Source of the DNA: SAR324 cluster bacterium
GTDB taxonomy: Bacteria; SAR324; NAC60-12
Assembly: GCA_028282505.1 (NCBI GenBank)
Contig: JANQHV010000446.1
Location: forward strand, 1-39,935
Length of the DNA: 39,935 bases
Reading direction: 5' to 3'
Positions within the stretch are counted from its first letter, which is position 1. Every line of letters starts with the position of its first letter. Below the pieces are notes generated by a model. The model was given only the letters and a program-made list of their open reading frames with translations, had not been told where the DNA came from and did no database searches. This document shows, in pieces, positions 28,503 to 37,574 of this stretch. The position numbers and the translations under genes are program-made.

Positions 28503-31500
28503 TCAGTGGTGCAAATTTCCCATCGCTACCAGAATTCTACGATCTCCTTGATAAGGACGACGAGCGTGAGCCATCAACATGTTATCCAGCAAACGTACGT
28601 CTTCATGTTTCCAGGGCAAAACCATCTCTGCCTGTTTGTATGCCTGGCCAATTTCTTCCACAACCTCAGGCTCGATAGGCGTCCCATCGCCATAAAGCGT
28701 ATTGAATGGCCAGTCGTCAGGATTAGCAAACTGATTTTTCAATTGAGTACTGAGATTCAAGGCATTGAAGAAAAAACCATGATTGAACCAAACCACTTCC
28801 TGTGTTTCTGGATGTTTTTGAATGGCAGAAGACTGCCACTGGGTTCTCAGGTTATCCCCTCGCCATTCATAGGTGATCCCATGCGCTTGACAATGAGCTT
28901 CCGCTTCGGAACGATCCTGAGTTTGATAAACCTCCTGCCACGACAAACCAACACCTTGTACCAAGTTTCGGATGTAACGAATCCCTTTTTCTTGAAACTT
29001 GTCCCGGGTGCCTGGCTTCAACAAGGCATATACCTGACGACTATCCGCAATCGGAGTCTCTCCACCCACCGTTGGCTCTGTCTGACAAAAAAATAACAGG
29101 CGCATTGGCCAATTATGGGAATAGGAGAGTTCATTGTGCATATTGATGGTCTGATCCTCAGGATATTCTGTGGAAATGTAAATCTTCTGTTCCACTTCGT
29201 GGCGAGGAGATGAGCGATCCAGATAAGGCAATGGTTCCGTGAACAGAGAAGCAATTTCATGGAAATGCTCCAGGCTGTCCCCCCTAAAGTTTTCAAACAG
29301 GACAGCGCCATGTTCCTTCAATTTTTGCTCAATTGTGGTGTGGTTTTCCTGAACCCAATCTTTCAAAATAACATTTTTGTCATGAGCACGTACCAGCCAG
29401 GGGCGCGTCAATCCTTCGGACCAAACTTCCGTTTCTACTAAAGACTGATTCACACGGACTTGCCTGGGGCTGACTTTCTTGAAGTTGCTCAAGCGTTTCT
29501 TTTTCAATTCGGCTTTCTGTCCTTGCAGCAGTTGTTGTTTCAAGGTGCCAATGCTTGTATTGAAATCAGTCAGGGCCTCAAACAACCGTTGTAATTCGCT
29601 CCGGAGGCGTTGCATCAAAGAGTCATCGAACACATTTCGATTGTAAACCAGTTCAATTCGCAGTGGTTCCTGAGGCATAACCCGCAGAAAAAAGTCATAA
29701 TTGTTTCGCCCAAAAACATTGATCTGTTCCAAAGCCAATCCAGGGATTTTTTCAATCCGCTCTTCCTGAAAGGCTTCATCAATGGGATAACTTTCAAAAA
29801 TGAGTACATGATCGAAAAGTGACTGCTTCAATGGAGTTTCAGCCTGGATAGCGGCCAGGGACGAGTAGTGGAAATTCCGTCCGTCTAATGCCTCCTGCTG
29901 TACCTCACGGAGTTTCTCACTAAAAGTCGCATGGTCTTGCAAGCGGACCCGCACAGGCACTGTATTGATGCACAACCCTACCATTCGTTCGATATGGGGA
30001 AAGGTTTCCGGTCGGCCAGAAACAATGGTACCAAACACCACATCACTGACATTGTTGTTTTTTGCCAGCACCAACCCCCAGACTGTTTGAATCAAACTGT
30101 TAAGAGTCACTTGGTGTTCATTGCACAGTTGTTGGAGCTGCTCACTCCTAATCTTATCCAAAACGAGGGAAACTTCTCCTTCTTCAAAAGCTTTTTTTGT
30201 TGGAAGTGCTGTCTTTTTGGGTAAGGTGGCTAACTGAGCATAACCTTGTAGATAATCTCGCCAATACCGTAAAGCAACATTATGATCCTGTGCCTCCACC
30301 CAGCGGATATATTCGCTGTATGGTCCTACTGGAGGTAAAGTTAATGGGGTTTGGTTTTGTAAGGCAGGATAGAACTGAAAAAAATCTTCCAGCAAGACCC
30401 CGGTACACCAACCATCCATCAAAACATGAGGGCGACTCCAGATCACATAATGGTCAAAATCACCCCGTTGCAAAATGATCATCCGCATGAGAGAATCTTT
30501 GGCCAGATCAAACGGATGAGCACGATCTTCTTGAATAGTCCGCTCCATCACCGCCTGCTGTTCTTCCACGGAGAGTTGGCGCAAGTCCTCCAGGCGGAAA
30601 TCCAGGGGTTTTTCTTTCAAGACCACTTGCACAGGTCTGGAGGTTTGGCCATAGACGAAGGCAGTTCGCAGGATTTCATGTCTGTCGATCAAGGCATTCC
30701 AGGCTTGAATAAAACAGTCTATATCCAGAGGTCCCACCACAGCAAAACAGGTCTGATCAAAATAGGCCGATGACTGGTGGTCCAGCAGAGCATGGTAGAG
30801 CATTCCTTCCTGCATGGGGGAAAGAGGATAAACATCCAGAATCTGCCCACCAGTTACTTGTCCTAAATTTTTTAACTCATCCAGAGTCAACACAGAAAGT
30901 GTCATGTCACTGGGAGTTCGCTCCGGGAGTGTGACAGATAGACAATGTTCCACCAGTTGCTGCAATTCTGAACGGAACTGAGTGGTCACTTGTTCGAGAG
31001 TTTCTGCATGATATTGCCCTGACGGACAGGTCACTTCCATTTGCAAACAACCATCCAAAACTTGTGCATTGAATTCTAAATCTTGTGGGGATTCCCATTG
31101 AGGATGCACTTCGTTTTCCAATTGATCTGCCATGATCGTAAAGTGTTCGGAAGCTGAGGAGGAATCAATCTGTCCCAAAAAATTGAAACTGATTTGAGGT
31201 TCCCTCTGAAAAGTTCTCAATCCCTCTGCGGCGGCATAGCGTAGCAATCCATAGCCCATGCCCTTATGAGGTACCTGGTGCAGAGTCTCTTTGACCTGCT
31301 TGATTTGTTGTCCTAAGTCTTCATTCAGCACAACTTTGAACAGAACCGGATAAAAACTGGTGAACCATCCTATCGTTCGGCTGACATCCAGTGTCTCCAT
31401 TGTTTCCCAAACTTCTCGTCCGTGGCTTTCCATAGCAATCAAGGTACAGTCCCCTTGATGCCACCCAATCAGAGTCCGAACGAGTGCCGTTACCAGCAAG

Positions 31501-34500
31501 TCTTCCGTATTGGTATGATACGCATCGTTTGCTCCGCTTAATAGTTTGTCGCTCTCCACTTTTGAAAATTCAATGCGGAAGACAGTCCTGCCTGGCTGCT
31601 CCAGCTCCTGAGAGCCAGAGCCCTCTGGCAAGCGAGGGACAGGTGTATTCTCAATGGTTTCCCAATAAGCTTTTTCTTCTTGCAATTCAGAGGTGTTCGC
31701 CAAAGTTGCCAATGCCTCTGCCCACTTCAAAAAGGAATCTGTTTTGCTTGGCAGAGTGATTGTGTTCTGCTGGAGACTTTGCTGGTAGGCCCCTGAAAGG
31801 TCTTCCCACAGGATGTGCCAGGAAACCACATCAATCACCAGGTGGTGAATGATCAATAAAAGTTCATCATTTTCAGCCAATTGGAACACCACAGCTTTCA
31901 GCAAGGGACCGGTTTTCAGGTCAAAACTCTCTTGAAGTTCTCGAATTCGCTGATGCTTTCTAGTTTCTGCATCCACTTCAGTTTGCAAATCGATGATTTC
32001 CAGATGAATTGGATGCATCTCCCCTGCTAACACCTGCTCAGGAAATGGAGATTTCTTATCAAATGTTGCCCGTAAGATATCGTGGTGTGAATGCAACTCC
32101 CGCAATGATTTTTCCAGATGCTCTTTGCTGATTCGATCACGTGAGGAAAACAAGACCGATTGATTGAAGTGGTGCCATACTGTATCTTTTTGAGTAAACA
32201 TCCGTTTTTGGATTGGTGTCAGAGGGACCTGGCCCTGAACCAACCCTTGCTCTGCCTGGCCTTCTAGAATAGTCAGGTAAGGCGCCACAGTAGCAATAGT
32301 TGGAAAACGGAAGAGATCCCGAATCTCCAGTTTCATTTGCTGTTGGGACAACAGAGATACCAATTGAATGGCTTTGATAGAATCGCCTCCCAATGTAAAA
32401 TAGTTGTCATGTCGGCCTACTTTTTCCTTTTTCAAAACCTTTCCCCAGTACTGAGCTAGAATTTTTTCCTGCTCGGTGAGAGGAGTGCTATCACCCGATT
32501 CTTCAGACTCAGTGCCCCAATCGGGTTCTGGCATCGCCTTTCGGTCCACTTTACCCGCTTTGGTTAACGGGAAGTCTTTCAAAACCACAAAAGCACGTGG
32601 AATGAACGACTGAGGAAGCCATTGAGTGAGGAATGTGCGTAGTTCTTCTGCCTCCAGTTTTTCCTGACACTGGACATAACCCACCAATTCGTTAGAACGG
32701 ATCAGTACCAACGCATTTTGCACCTGTTCATGCTGCATCAACGCATGTTCCACCTCTCCTGGTTCCACACGAACTCCGCTGATTTTTAATTGTTGATCGA
32801 TACGAGATAAAAAACGGAGGTTTCCATCGGGTAGATAGACGGCCATGTCTCCAGTCTTGTACAAACGATCACCTGAAATTTCAGGAAAGGGGTTCTTCAC
32901 AAAAGCCTGTCGTGTTTTTTCTTCATCATCAAAGTATCCTGCTCCCAGACAACTCCCGGCCAGATAAAGCTCTCCAGGAATTCCAAAGGAGACAGGTTGC
33001 TGGTATTTGTCCAAAAGCAGAACTTGCACATTGTCAATTGGTTTACCGATGGGGAAGGGAATCCGATTGAGATCATCCGGATGATAGAAAATACAGCCAA
33101 TCGATGTTTCTGTCGGTCCATAGGCGTTGGTGAATCGTACCTTTGGTAAAATCTGATGGAAGCGTTGCACGGCTTTAGGATTGATGGCTTCTCCTCCAAT
33201 CACCAACTGTTGAAGAGAGGCGAGTTGATCCACCAAATCAGGATTTTGTTCCAGTTGTTCTACTAAAAGATTGAAAACGGATGGCACAAAATCAGCAAAA
33301 GTAATGCGATGTGCAGCAATCAATCCAGCCAGTTGAAAGAGATTCATGCCTTCTGAAATTTCAGGTAAGACACATTTCCCACCAAAAGATAGTGGCCAGA
33401 AGAATTGCCACACACTGGTGTCAAAAACCACTTGGCTGGTTTGCAAGATCACTTGCTCAGGATCGGTGCCATAGACCCGATCCATATAAAGAAAGCGATT
33501 GAGTATTCCTCGATGGAGATTCAAAGCACATTTGGGCAGTCCTGTGGAACCTGAAGTGAAGAATCCATAAATGAGGTCATCCTGTGTGATAGTGCGTGGT
33601 GGTGAAGCGGGCATGAGTGGGAGGGCCGACAAACGAACAGACAACAAGTGCTGTCCGGTTTCTGACAAGGCAGGTGTGCCCTGGGGACGAATCAAGCACA
33701 CTTTGGCGTTCAATTGTTTCAACAATTGGGACAGACGCGCTTCCGGCCAACGCACATCCAAGGGCGCAAACGCTGCTCCCGTCTTCATAACCGCAAGAGC
33801 AGCCACTGGAAATTCCAACCCTTTTTCCATTAGAATTGGTACCAGGTCCCCTGGTCCTATTCCTCGGGCTACTAAATCATGGGCCAGGGCATTCGCTTTT
33901 CCTGAAACTTCCTGGTAACTCAATTGTTCTGATTGGAACAAATAAGCAACGGCTTCGGGAGTTTTCAACACTTGAGCATCAATCAAATCCAGGATGGTTT
34001 TTGACTCTGGCAAAGAACTTTCAGTCTGATTGGCGGTGATCAACAAATATTCCCGTTCTTCTGGAGACAATAGATTCAACTGTCCCATCGCCTGGTCTGG
34101 GTTCGACAGAACCGAGGCGATCAATTGGTGAAAGTGTGCTAACACCCATTCCATTCGTTGAGGACTGAACAAACGAGTGTTGTATTTCAGTTCCATCTCC
34201 AAACCTTCCTCGATCTCAGCAAATTCAAAGGAAAGATCAAACTTACTCACCCCCGACTCTCGATCAAAGAACGAAACCTGTGCCTGGTCCAGTACCAATT
34301 CAGGAGGAGCATCGTTTTGCACAATCATTAATACATCAAACAAAGGAGAACGACTGGGATCTCGCTCCAGTTTGAGGTCGTTCAACAACGAATCAAATGG
34401 AGTGTCTGCATGATCAAAAGCAGCAATGGTAGTGGCTTTTACTTGCTGCAAACACTGCATGAAGCTCATCTCAGGAGAAAGTTTGTCCCGTAGTGCCAGA

Positions 34501-37277
34501 GTATTGACGTAACATCCCACCTGATGTTCCAGATCCACATGATCCCGTCCGGCAATTGGTGTTCCCACAATCAAATCTTCTTGCTCCGTGTAACGGTAGA
34601 GTAAGATTTTGATCAAGGTCATCAAGACCATAAAGAGACTGGCTTGTTCCGATTCTGCCTGCCGCTTCAAGGCTTCCAGATGAGTCGAATCCACGATAGT
34701 GAATAATGTGGCGCCATCATAGGTTTTGACTGGAGGTCTTGGAAAATCCACAGGGAGATTGAGGACCGGCAAATCTCCTGAAAGTTGGGTCAACCAATAA
34801 GCATGGGATTTGGCCTGGGTTTCAGATTGCAGACGATTCTTTTGCCATACCGCATAGTCTTTGTATTGGATACGTAATTCCGGTAATCCTGCTACTTCTA
34901 GAGCATGGCCTCTTTTTAAGGCATGATAAAAAGTGAAACATTCACGCAATGCGATTCCTACCGACCATCCATCACAGATGATGTGATGGATGTTGAACAG
35001 GAAGACAAAACGGGTTTCACTCAGTTTGAGGAGGTGGGTCCGCAATAACGGTGGCTGGTCGAGAAGAAAAGGCCTGGCCATATCTTCAGAAAGGACATGA
35101 CGAGCAACACTTTCTGGGTCAGGTTCATGACTGCAATTATGGAAAGCCATCTTGAAATCTGAAGAGGGTACAATTTTTTGTCGTGGAACTCCGTTACGAG
35201 TGAAGAAAGCAGTCTGTAAAGACTCATGACGTTTGATCACTTCCCCCAGAGCTTGTTCCAACGCTTCTACATCCAGTTCTCCTTCAATCAGCAGAGAAAT
35301 CGGGATGTTGTAAGCCGTAGGATGGTCTTCCAGTTGATCCAAAACCCATAAGCGTTGTTGGGCAGAAGAAAGAGGATAATCGTCTTGTGGCTCTACCGGA
35401 GGAATCATCTCGTACTTTTGATTTTCCTGATGGCTGAGCCTCTGTGCCAACTTTTCCACAGTATCGGCTTCAAAAAAATCTTTTAAACTGATCTCAAATC
35501 TAAGGATTTTATAAATTCTGGCCACGATCTTGATGGCTTTGAGGGAATCCCCTCCAATTTCGTAAAATGGTGAAATAGCACTGACTCGTGACAAACCTAA
35601 AATCTCTCCAAAGACACCAGCAAGTTGAGTTTCCAAACCTTCTTTGGGAGCTTGAAAGGGACGATTGAGATAAATCATTTCCTCTGGTTTGGGCAACGCT
35701 TTTTTGTCGATTTTTCCATTCAAATTAAGAGGAAAGGCATCCAAACGCAGAAAAAAAGAAGGAATCATGTAACCGGGTAATTTCCGTTGCAGGTGTTCTC
35801 GCAGGGCATTTACTTCGAAGGCTTGCTTTTCCGTGTAGTAGCAAATCATGGAATATTCTCGGGTCGTGTTTTGATGAGCGACGACCAGGGTCTGTTCGAC
35901 TGGTTCAAAGCTCAGAACACTATGCTCCACCTCAGAGAGTTCTACACGGATACCATGAATTTTGATTTGACGGTCCAAGCGTCCGATGAATTCGATAGAA
36001 CGATCAGGAAGATACCGGCCCAGGTCTCCTGTTTTGTACAAAATGTCTTCTTTTTCAGATTGAAGCGGATTTTGGACAAAAGACTGGGCTGTCAGTTCCG
36101 GGTGGCGATAATAACCTTTGCTACGGAAGGGCGTTTTGATATAAATTTCTCCAATTTTTCCAACAGGGCATAACTGATTATCCTTCAAAATTAAAATGGC
36201 TGTGTTGCTGATCGGTTGCCCCAAAGGCATGATTTGATGGGGATCAGAAGGGCGTTTTTGTAAACGATTGAAGATTTTAGCCAAAGTTGTTTCAGAGGGG
36301 CCATACAAGTTGACCAACTGGATTCGCTCTTCCACCAAATCCATCCATTGCTGGACATCTTTACCATAAACGGCTTCGCCCGCCAGCAGGACGTGTTGTA
36401 AAGCAGGAAATATCTGACGAGTTTCTGACAGGGTTGTGATTTCGGCCATCATTAAACGAAACAAAGAGGGCACACAATGCATCAGCGTCAATCGTGAATC
36501 TGCAATCCAGCGGACCAATTCGGCAATGTTGCTCTTGATGCCGGGGCGGGGAATGCAAAGTGTGCCTCCGCTGATCAAGGGCAGAAAAATATCCCGAAAG
36601 CTCACATCAAATGTGTTGGGTGCTAAAAAGCTGACCTTACAATGCTCGTTGACTCCAAATTCCTGCTGCTCCCAATGGATGAAGTGACTGAGCCCTTTTT
36701 GAATACCCAGGATGGTTTTAGGCTCTCCTGTGGACCCCGAAGTAAAAATGAGGTAACAATCGTCATTTTCATCCACTTGCAAGGAGGGATTGTCGTCTCT
36801 GTCAAGAACCCCCACAACTTTTGTTGTCCACACACTGTTTTGCCGATGAACGACTTGAGCTTGTTGTGCATCATCCAACACCAAAATGCCAGGTTCCTGC
36901 TGTCCCAATTGCAGTTGTTCCTGTTGAGTTTGTAATTTCGTTTGCAAAGCTTGGGAAACGATTAACAATTTTGGTTGAGTCTGCTCCAGTAGGTGTTGCC
37001 AACGGTGTGGAGGAAAATCCACATCCAGTGGCATGAAAGCATGTCCTGCTTTCAAAACCCCAAGTATGGAGGCCACATAGGCAATACTGCTTTCAAAGAT
37101 CAAGCCGACTATGGAATGGTGGGGAATCCCTTGAGCCTGAATGGCATGGGCAATCCCATTGGCCAGTCGATTCAGTTTGCAATACGAAATGGATTGTCCT
37201 GTTTCTTCAATCGCAATGCGATCAGGAAATTGAAGGACACTGTTTTCAAAAACAGTATGGATGATCTTTTTATTCAC
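28503..37277 (-). CDS. NRPS A-T-C-A-T-E-C fused to TauD/SyrP-like beta-hydroxylase
   Basis: 2924 residues from a GTG start at 37277 behind GAGGAGG. Domains: A1 (~10-500; code DVRHLALLAK, unmatched); T (GGDSLKA near 575); C (HHIICDGW near 766); A2 (~1100-1560; code DTWDVGAIGK, Asp in the pocket suggests a basic substrate); T (GGDSIKA near 1632); epimerization domain (HHLVIDVVSW near 1816, FNFLGQ); DCL-type C (YPLSPMQEGMLYHALLDH near 2150; PHVLMDGW near 2284, first His replaced by Pro); and a C-terminal Fe(II)/2-oxoglutarate oxygenase (~2610-2924; HNELSYSHNWP metal motif near 2714, GGETPIADSR, WFNHGFFF, MLMAHARRP with the distal His near 2902). The E-then-DCL pairing shows residue 2 is passed on in D form. 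The absence of any N-terminal C domain marks this as the starter protein, with no lipid-loading domain. The hydroxylase probably acts on Asp activated by the next protein. Confidence 0.96.
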   Translation of the reverse strand: MNKKIIHTVFENSVLQFPDRIAIEETGQSISYCKLNRLANGIAHAIQAQGIPHHSIVGLIFESSIAYVASILGVLKAGHAFMPLDVDFPPHRWQHLLEQTQPKLLIVSQALQTKLQTQQEQLQLGQQEPGILVLDDAQQAQVVHRQNSVWTTKVVGVLDRDDNPSLQVDENDDCYLIFTSGSTGEPKTILGIQKGLSHFIHWEQQEFGVNEHCKVSFLAPNTFDVSFRDIFLPLISGGTLCIPRPGIKSNIAELVRWIADSRLTLMHCVPSLFRLMMAEITTLSETRQIFPALQHVLLAGEAVYGKDVQQWMDLVEERIQLVNLYGPSETTLAKIFNRLQKRPSDPHQIMPLGQPISNTAILILKDNQLCPVGKIGEIYIKTPFRSKGYYRHPELTAQSFVQNPLQSEKEDILYKTGDLGRYLPDRSIEFIGRLDRQIKIHGIRVELSEVEHSVLSFEPVEQTLVVAHQNTTREYSMICYYTEKQAFEVNALREHLQRKLPGYMIPSFFLRLDAFPLNLNGKIDKKALPKPEEMIYLNRPFQAPKEGLETQLAGVFGEILGLSRVSAISPFYEIGGDSLKAIKIVARIYKILRFEISLKDFFEADTVEKLAQRLSHQENQKYEMIPPVEPQDDYPLSSAQQRLWVLDQLEDHPTAYNIPISLLIEGELDVEALEQALGEVIKRHESLQTAFFTRNGVPRQKIVPSSDFKMAFHNCSHEPDPESVARHVLSEDMARPFLLDQPPLLRTHLLKLSETRFVFLFNIHHIICDGWSVGIALRECFTFYHALKRGHALEVAGLPELRIQYKDYAVWQKNRLQSETQAKSHAYWLTQLSGDLPVLNLPVDFPRPPVKTYDGATLFTIVDSTHLEALKRQAESEQASLFMVLMTLIKILLYRYTEQEDLIVGTPIAGRDHVDLEHQVGCYVNTLALRDKLSPEMSFMQCLQQVKATTIAAFDHADTPFDSLLNDLKLERDPSRSPLFDVLMIVQNDAPPELVLDQAQVSFFDRESGVSKFDLSFEFAEIEEGLEMELKYNTRLFSPQRMEWVLAHFHQLIASVLSNPDQAMGQLNLLSPEEREYLLITANQTESSLPESKTILDLIDAQVLKTPEAVAYLFQSEQLSYQEVSGKANALAHDLVARGIGPGDLVPILMEKGLEFPVAALAVMKTGAAFAPLDVRWPEARLSQLLKQLNAKVCLIRPQGTPALSETGQHLLSVRLSALPLMPASPPRTITQDDLIYGFFTSGSTGLPKCALNLHRGILNRFLYMDRVYGTDPEQVILQTSQVVFDTSVWQFFWPLSFGGKCVLPEISEGMNLFQLAGLIAAHRITFADFVPSVFNLLVEQLEQNPDLVDQLASLQQLVIGGEAINPKAVQRFHQILPKVRFTNAYGPTETSIGCIFYHPDDLNRIPFPIGKPIDNVQVLLLDKYQQPVSFGIPGELYLAGSCLGAGYFDDEEKTRQAFVKNPFPEISGDRLYKTGDMAVYLPDGNLRFLSRIDQQLKISGVRVEPGEVEHALMQHEQVQNALVLIRSNELVGYVQCQEKLEAEELRTFLTQWLPQSFIPRAFVVLKDFPLTKAGKVDRKAMPEPDWGTESEESGDSTPLTEQEKILAQYWGKVLKKEKVGRHDNYFTLGGDSIKAIQLVSLLSQQQMKLEIRDLFRFPTIATVAPYLTILEGQAEQGLVQGQVPLTPIQKRMFTQKDTVWHHFNQSVLFSSRDRISKEHLEKSLRELHSHHDILRATFDKKSPFPEQVLAGEMHPIHLEIIDLQTEVDAETRKHQRIRELQESFDLKTGPLLKAVVFQLAENDELLLIIHHLVIDVVSWHILWEDLSGAYQQSLQQNTITLPSKTDSFLKWAEALATLANTSELQEEKAYWETIENTPVPRLPEGSGSQELEQPGRTVFRIEFSKVESDKLLSGANDAYHTNTEDLLVTALVRTLIGWHQGDCTLIAMESHGREVWETMETLDVSRTIGWFTSFYPVLFKVVLNEDLGQQIKQVKETLHQVPHKGMGYGLLRYAAAEGLRTFQREPQISFNFLGQIDSSSASEHFTIMADQLENEVHPQWESPQDLEFNAQVLDGCLQMEVTCPSGQYHAETLEQVTTQFRSELQQLVEHCLSVTLPERTPSDMTLSVLTLDELKNLGQVTGGQILDVYPLSPMQEGMLYHALLDHQSSAYFDQTCFAVVGPLDIDCFIQAWNALIDRHEILRTAFVYGQTSRPVQVVLKEKPLDFRLEDLRQLSVEEQQAVMERTIQEDRAHPFDLAKDSLMRMIILQRGDFDHYVIWSRPHVLMDGWCTGVLLEDFFQFYPALQNQTPLTLPPVGPYSEYIRWVEAQDHNVALRYWRDYLQGYAQLATLPKKTALPTKKAFEEGEVSLVLDKIRSEQLQQLCNEHQVTLNSLIQTVWGLVLAKNNNVSDVVFGTIVSGRPETFPHIERMVGLCINTVPVRVRLQDHATFSEKLREVQQEALDGRNFHYSSLAAIQAETPLKQSLFDHVLIFESYPIDEAFQEERIEKIPGLALEQINVFGRNNYDFFLRVMPQEPLRIELVYNRNVFDDSLMQRLRSELQRLFEALTDFNTSIGTLKQQLLQGQKAELKKKRLSNFKKVSPRQVRVNQSLVETEVWSEGLTRPWLVRAHDKNVILKDWVQENHTTIEQKLKEHGAVLFENFRGDSLEHFHEIASLFTEPLPYLDRSSPRHEVEQKIYISTEYPEDQTINMHNELSYSHNWPMRLLFFCQTEPTVGGETPIADSRQVYALLKPGTRDKFQEKGIRYIRNLVQGVGLSWQEVYQTQDRSEAEAHCQAHGITYEWRGDNLRTQWQSSAIQKHPETQEVVWFNHGFFFNALNLSTQLKNQFANPDDWPFNTLYGDGTPIEPEVVEEIGQAYKQAEMVLPWKHEDVRLLDNMLMAHARRPYQGDRRILVAMGNLHH

Positions 37278-37281
37278 TTTT

Positions 37282-37288
37282 CCTCCTC
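37282..37288 (-). promoter_or_regulatory. Ribosome binding site for GTG start of first NRPS gene
   Basis: GAGGAGG is four bases upstream of the GTG at 37277. It is the strongest ribosome site of the operon and supports the GTG start that yields MNKKIIHTVFE, matching the N-terminus of the A-T-C gene at 16081. Confidence 0.75.
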
Positions 37289-37574
37289 AAAGAACACCAA
37301 TGAAAAGCAGCCTCCCCTAATCCCACAAATATTTCTGTTCGCTTCCCTAGTCTGCTTTAAACTTAGAACCTGTTTGAAAAACCTGATTCTGCTGCAAAAC
37401 CGTCTCATTGGCGTTTGTTCTGAGAAAATTTTCGTTAAATAGACTGGCTATTCTCCTTAAATTTTCTCAAAAATCCGCTCAACGAGACTGATTTTTCGCG
37501 ACGAACCATCTTTTCCAAAGAGGTTCTTAAAAAATATCTTCAGATGCTCCAGACCATAATCTGTCTGTTCTCGT
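37289..37574. other. Intergenic region upstream of the NRPS operon
   Basis: No gene is visible. The stretch holds a short leader (to 37365), then the 161-bp inverted-repeat element. I looked for a consensus sigma70 promoter and for a Fur-box-like 19-bp palindrome on the minus strand and found neither. The operon promoter must lie in the leader, in the element or beyond it. Confidence 0.5.
37366..37526. mobile_element. MITE-like palindromic element, copy 1
   Basis: A 161-bp element with imperfect inverted arms of about 65-70 bases: it begins GAACCTGTTTGAAAA and ends with the complement of GAACCTCTTTGGAAAA. The arms also share blocks around GTCTC-TTG-GCG and GAGAAAATTT. It is flanked on both sides by TTA (37363-37365 and 37527-37529), a 3-bp target duplication. 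There is no coding capacity. TNA duplications are, as I recall, typical of the IS1031 group of the IS5 family, so it may be a non-autonomous derivative of such an element. It sits 88 bases from the first NRPS start codon. Confidence 0.7.

Noticed and set aside
28492-28504. GAGG-AAAAA-CCTC hairpin at the junction of the first two NRPS genes as a terminator
   Set aside because: A four-base stem overlapping the stop codon with no suitable U-run is too weak; the genes are 32 bases apart and almost certainly co-transcribed.
37278-37574. Fur box or other iron-responsive operator for a siderophore operon
   Set aside because: No 19-bp GATAATGATAATCATTATC-like palindrome could be seen upstream of the first gene, so siderophore function is not supported by regulation.
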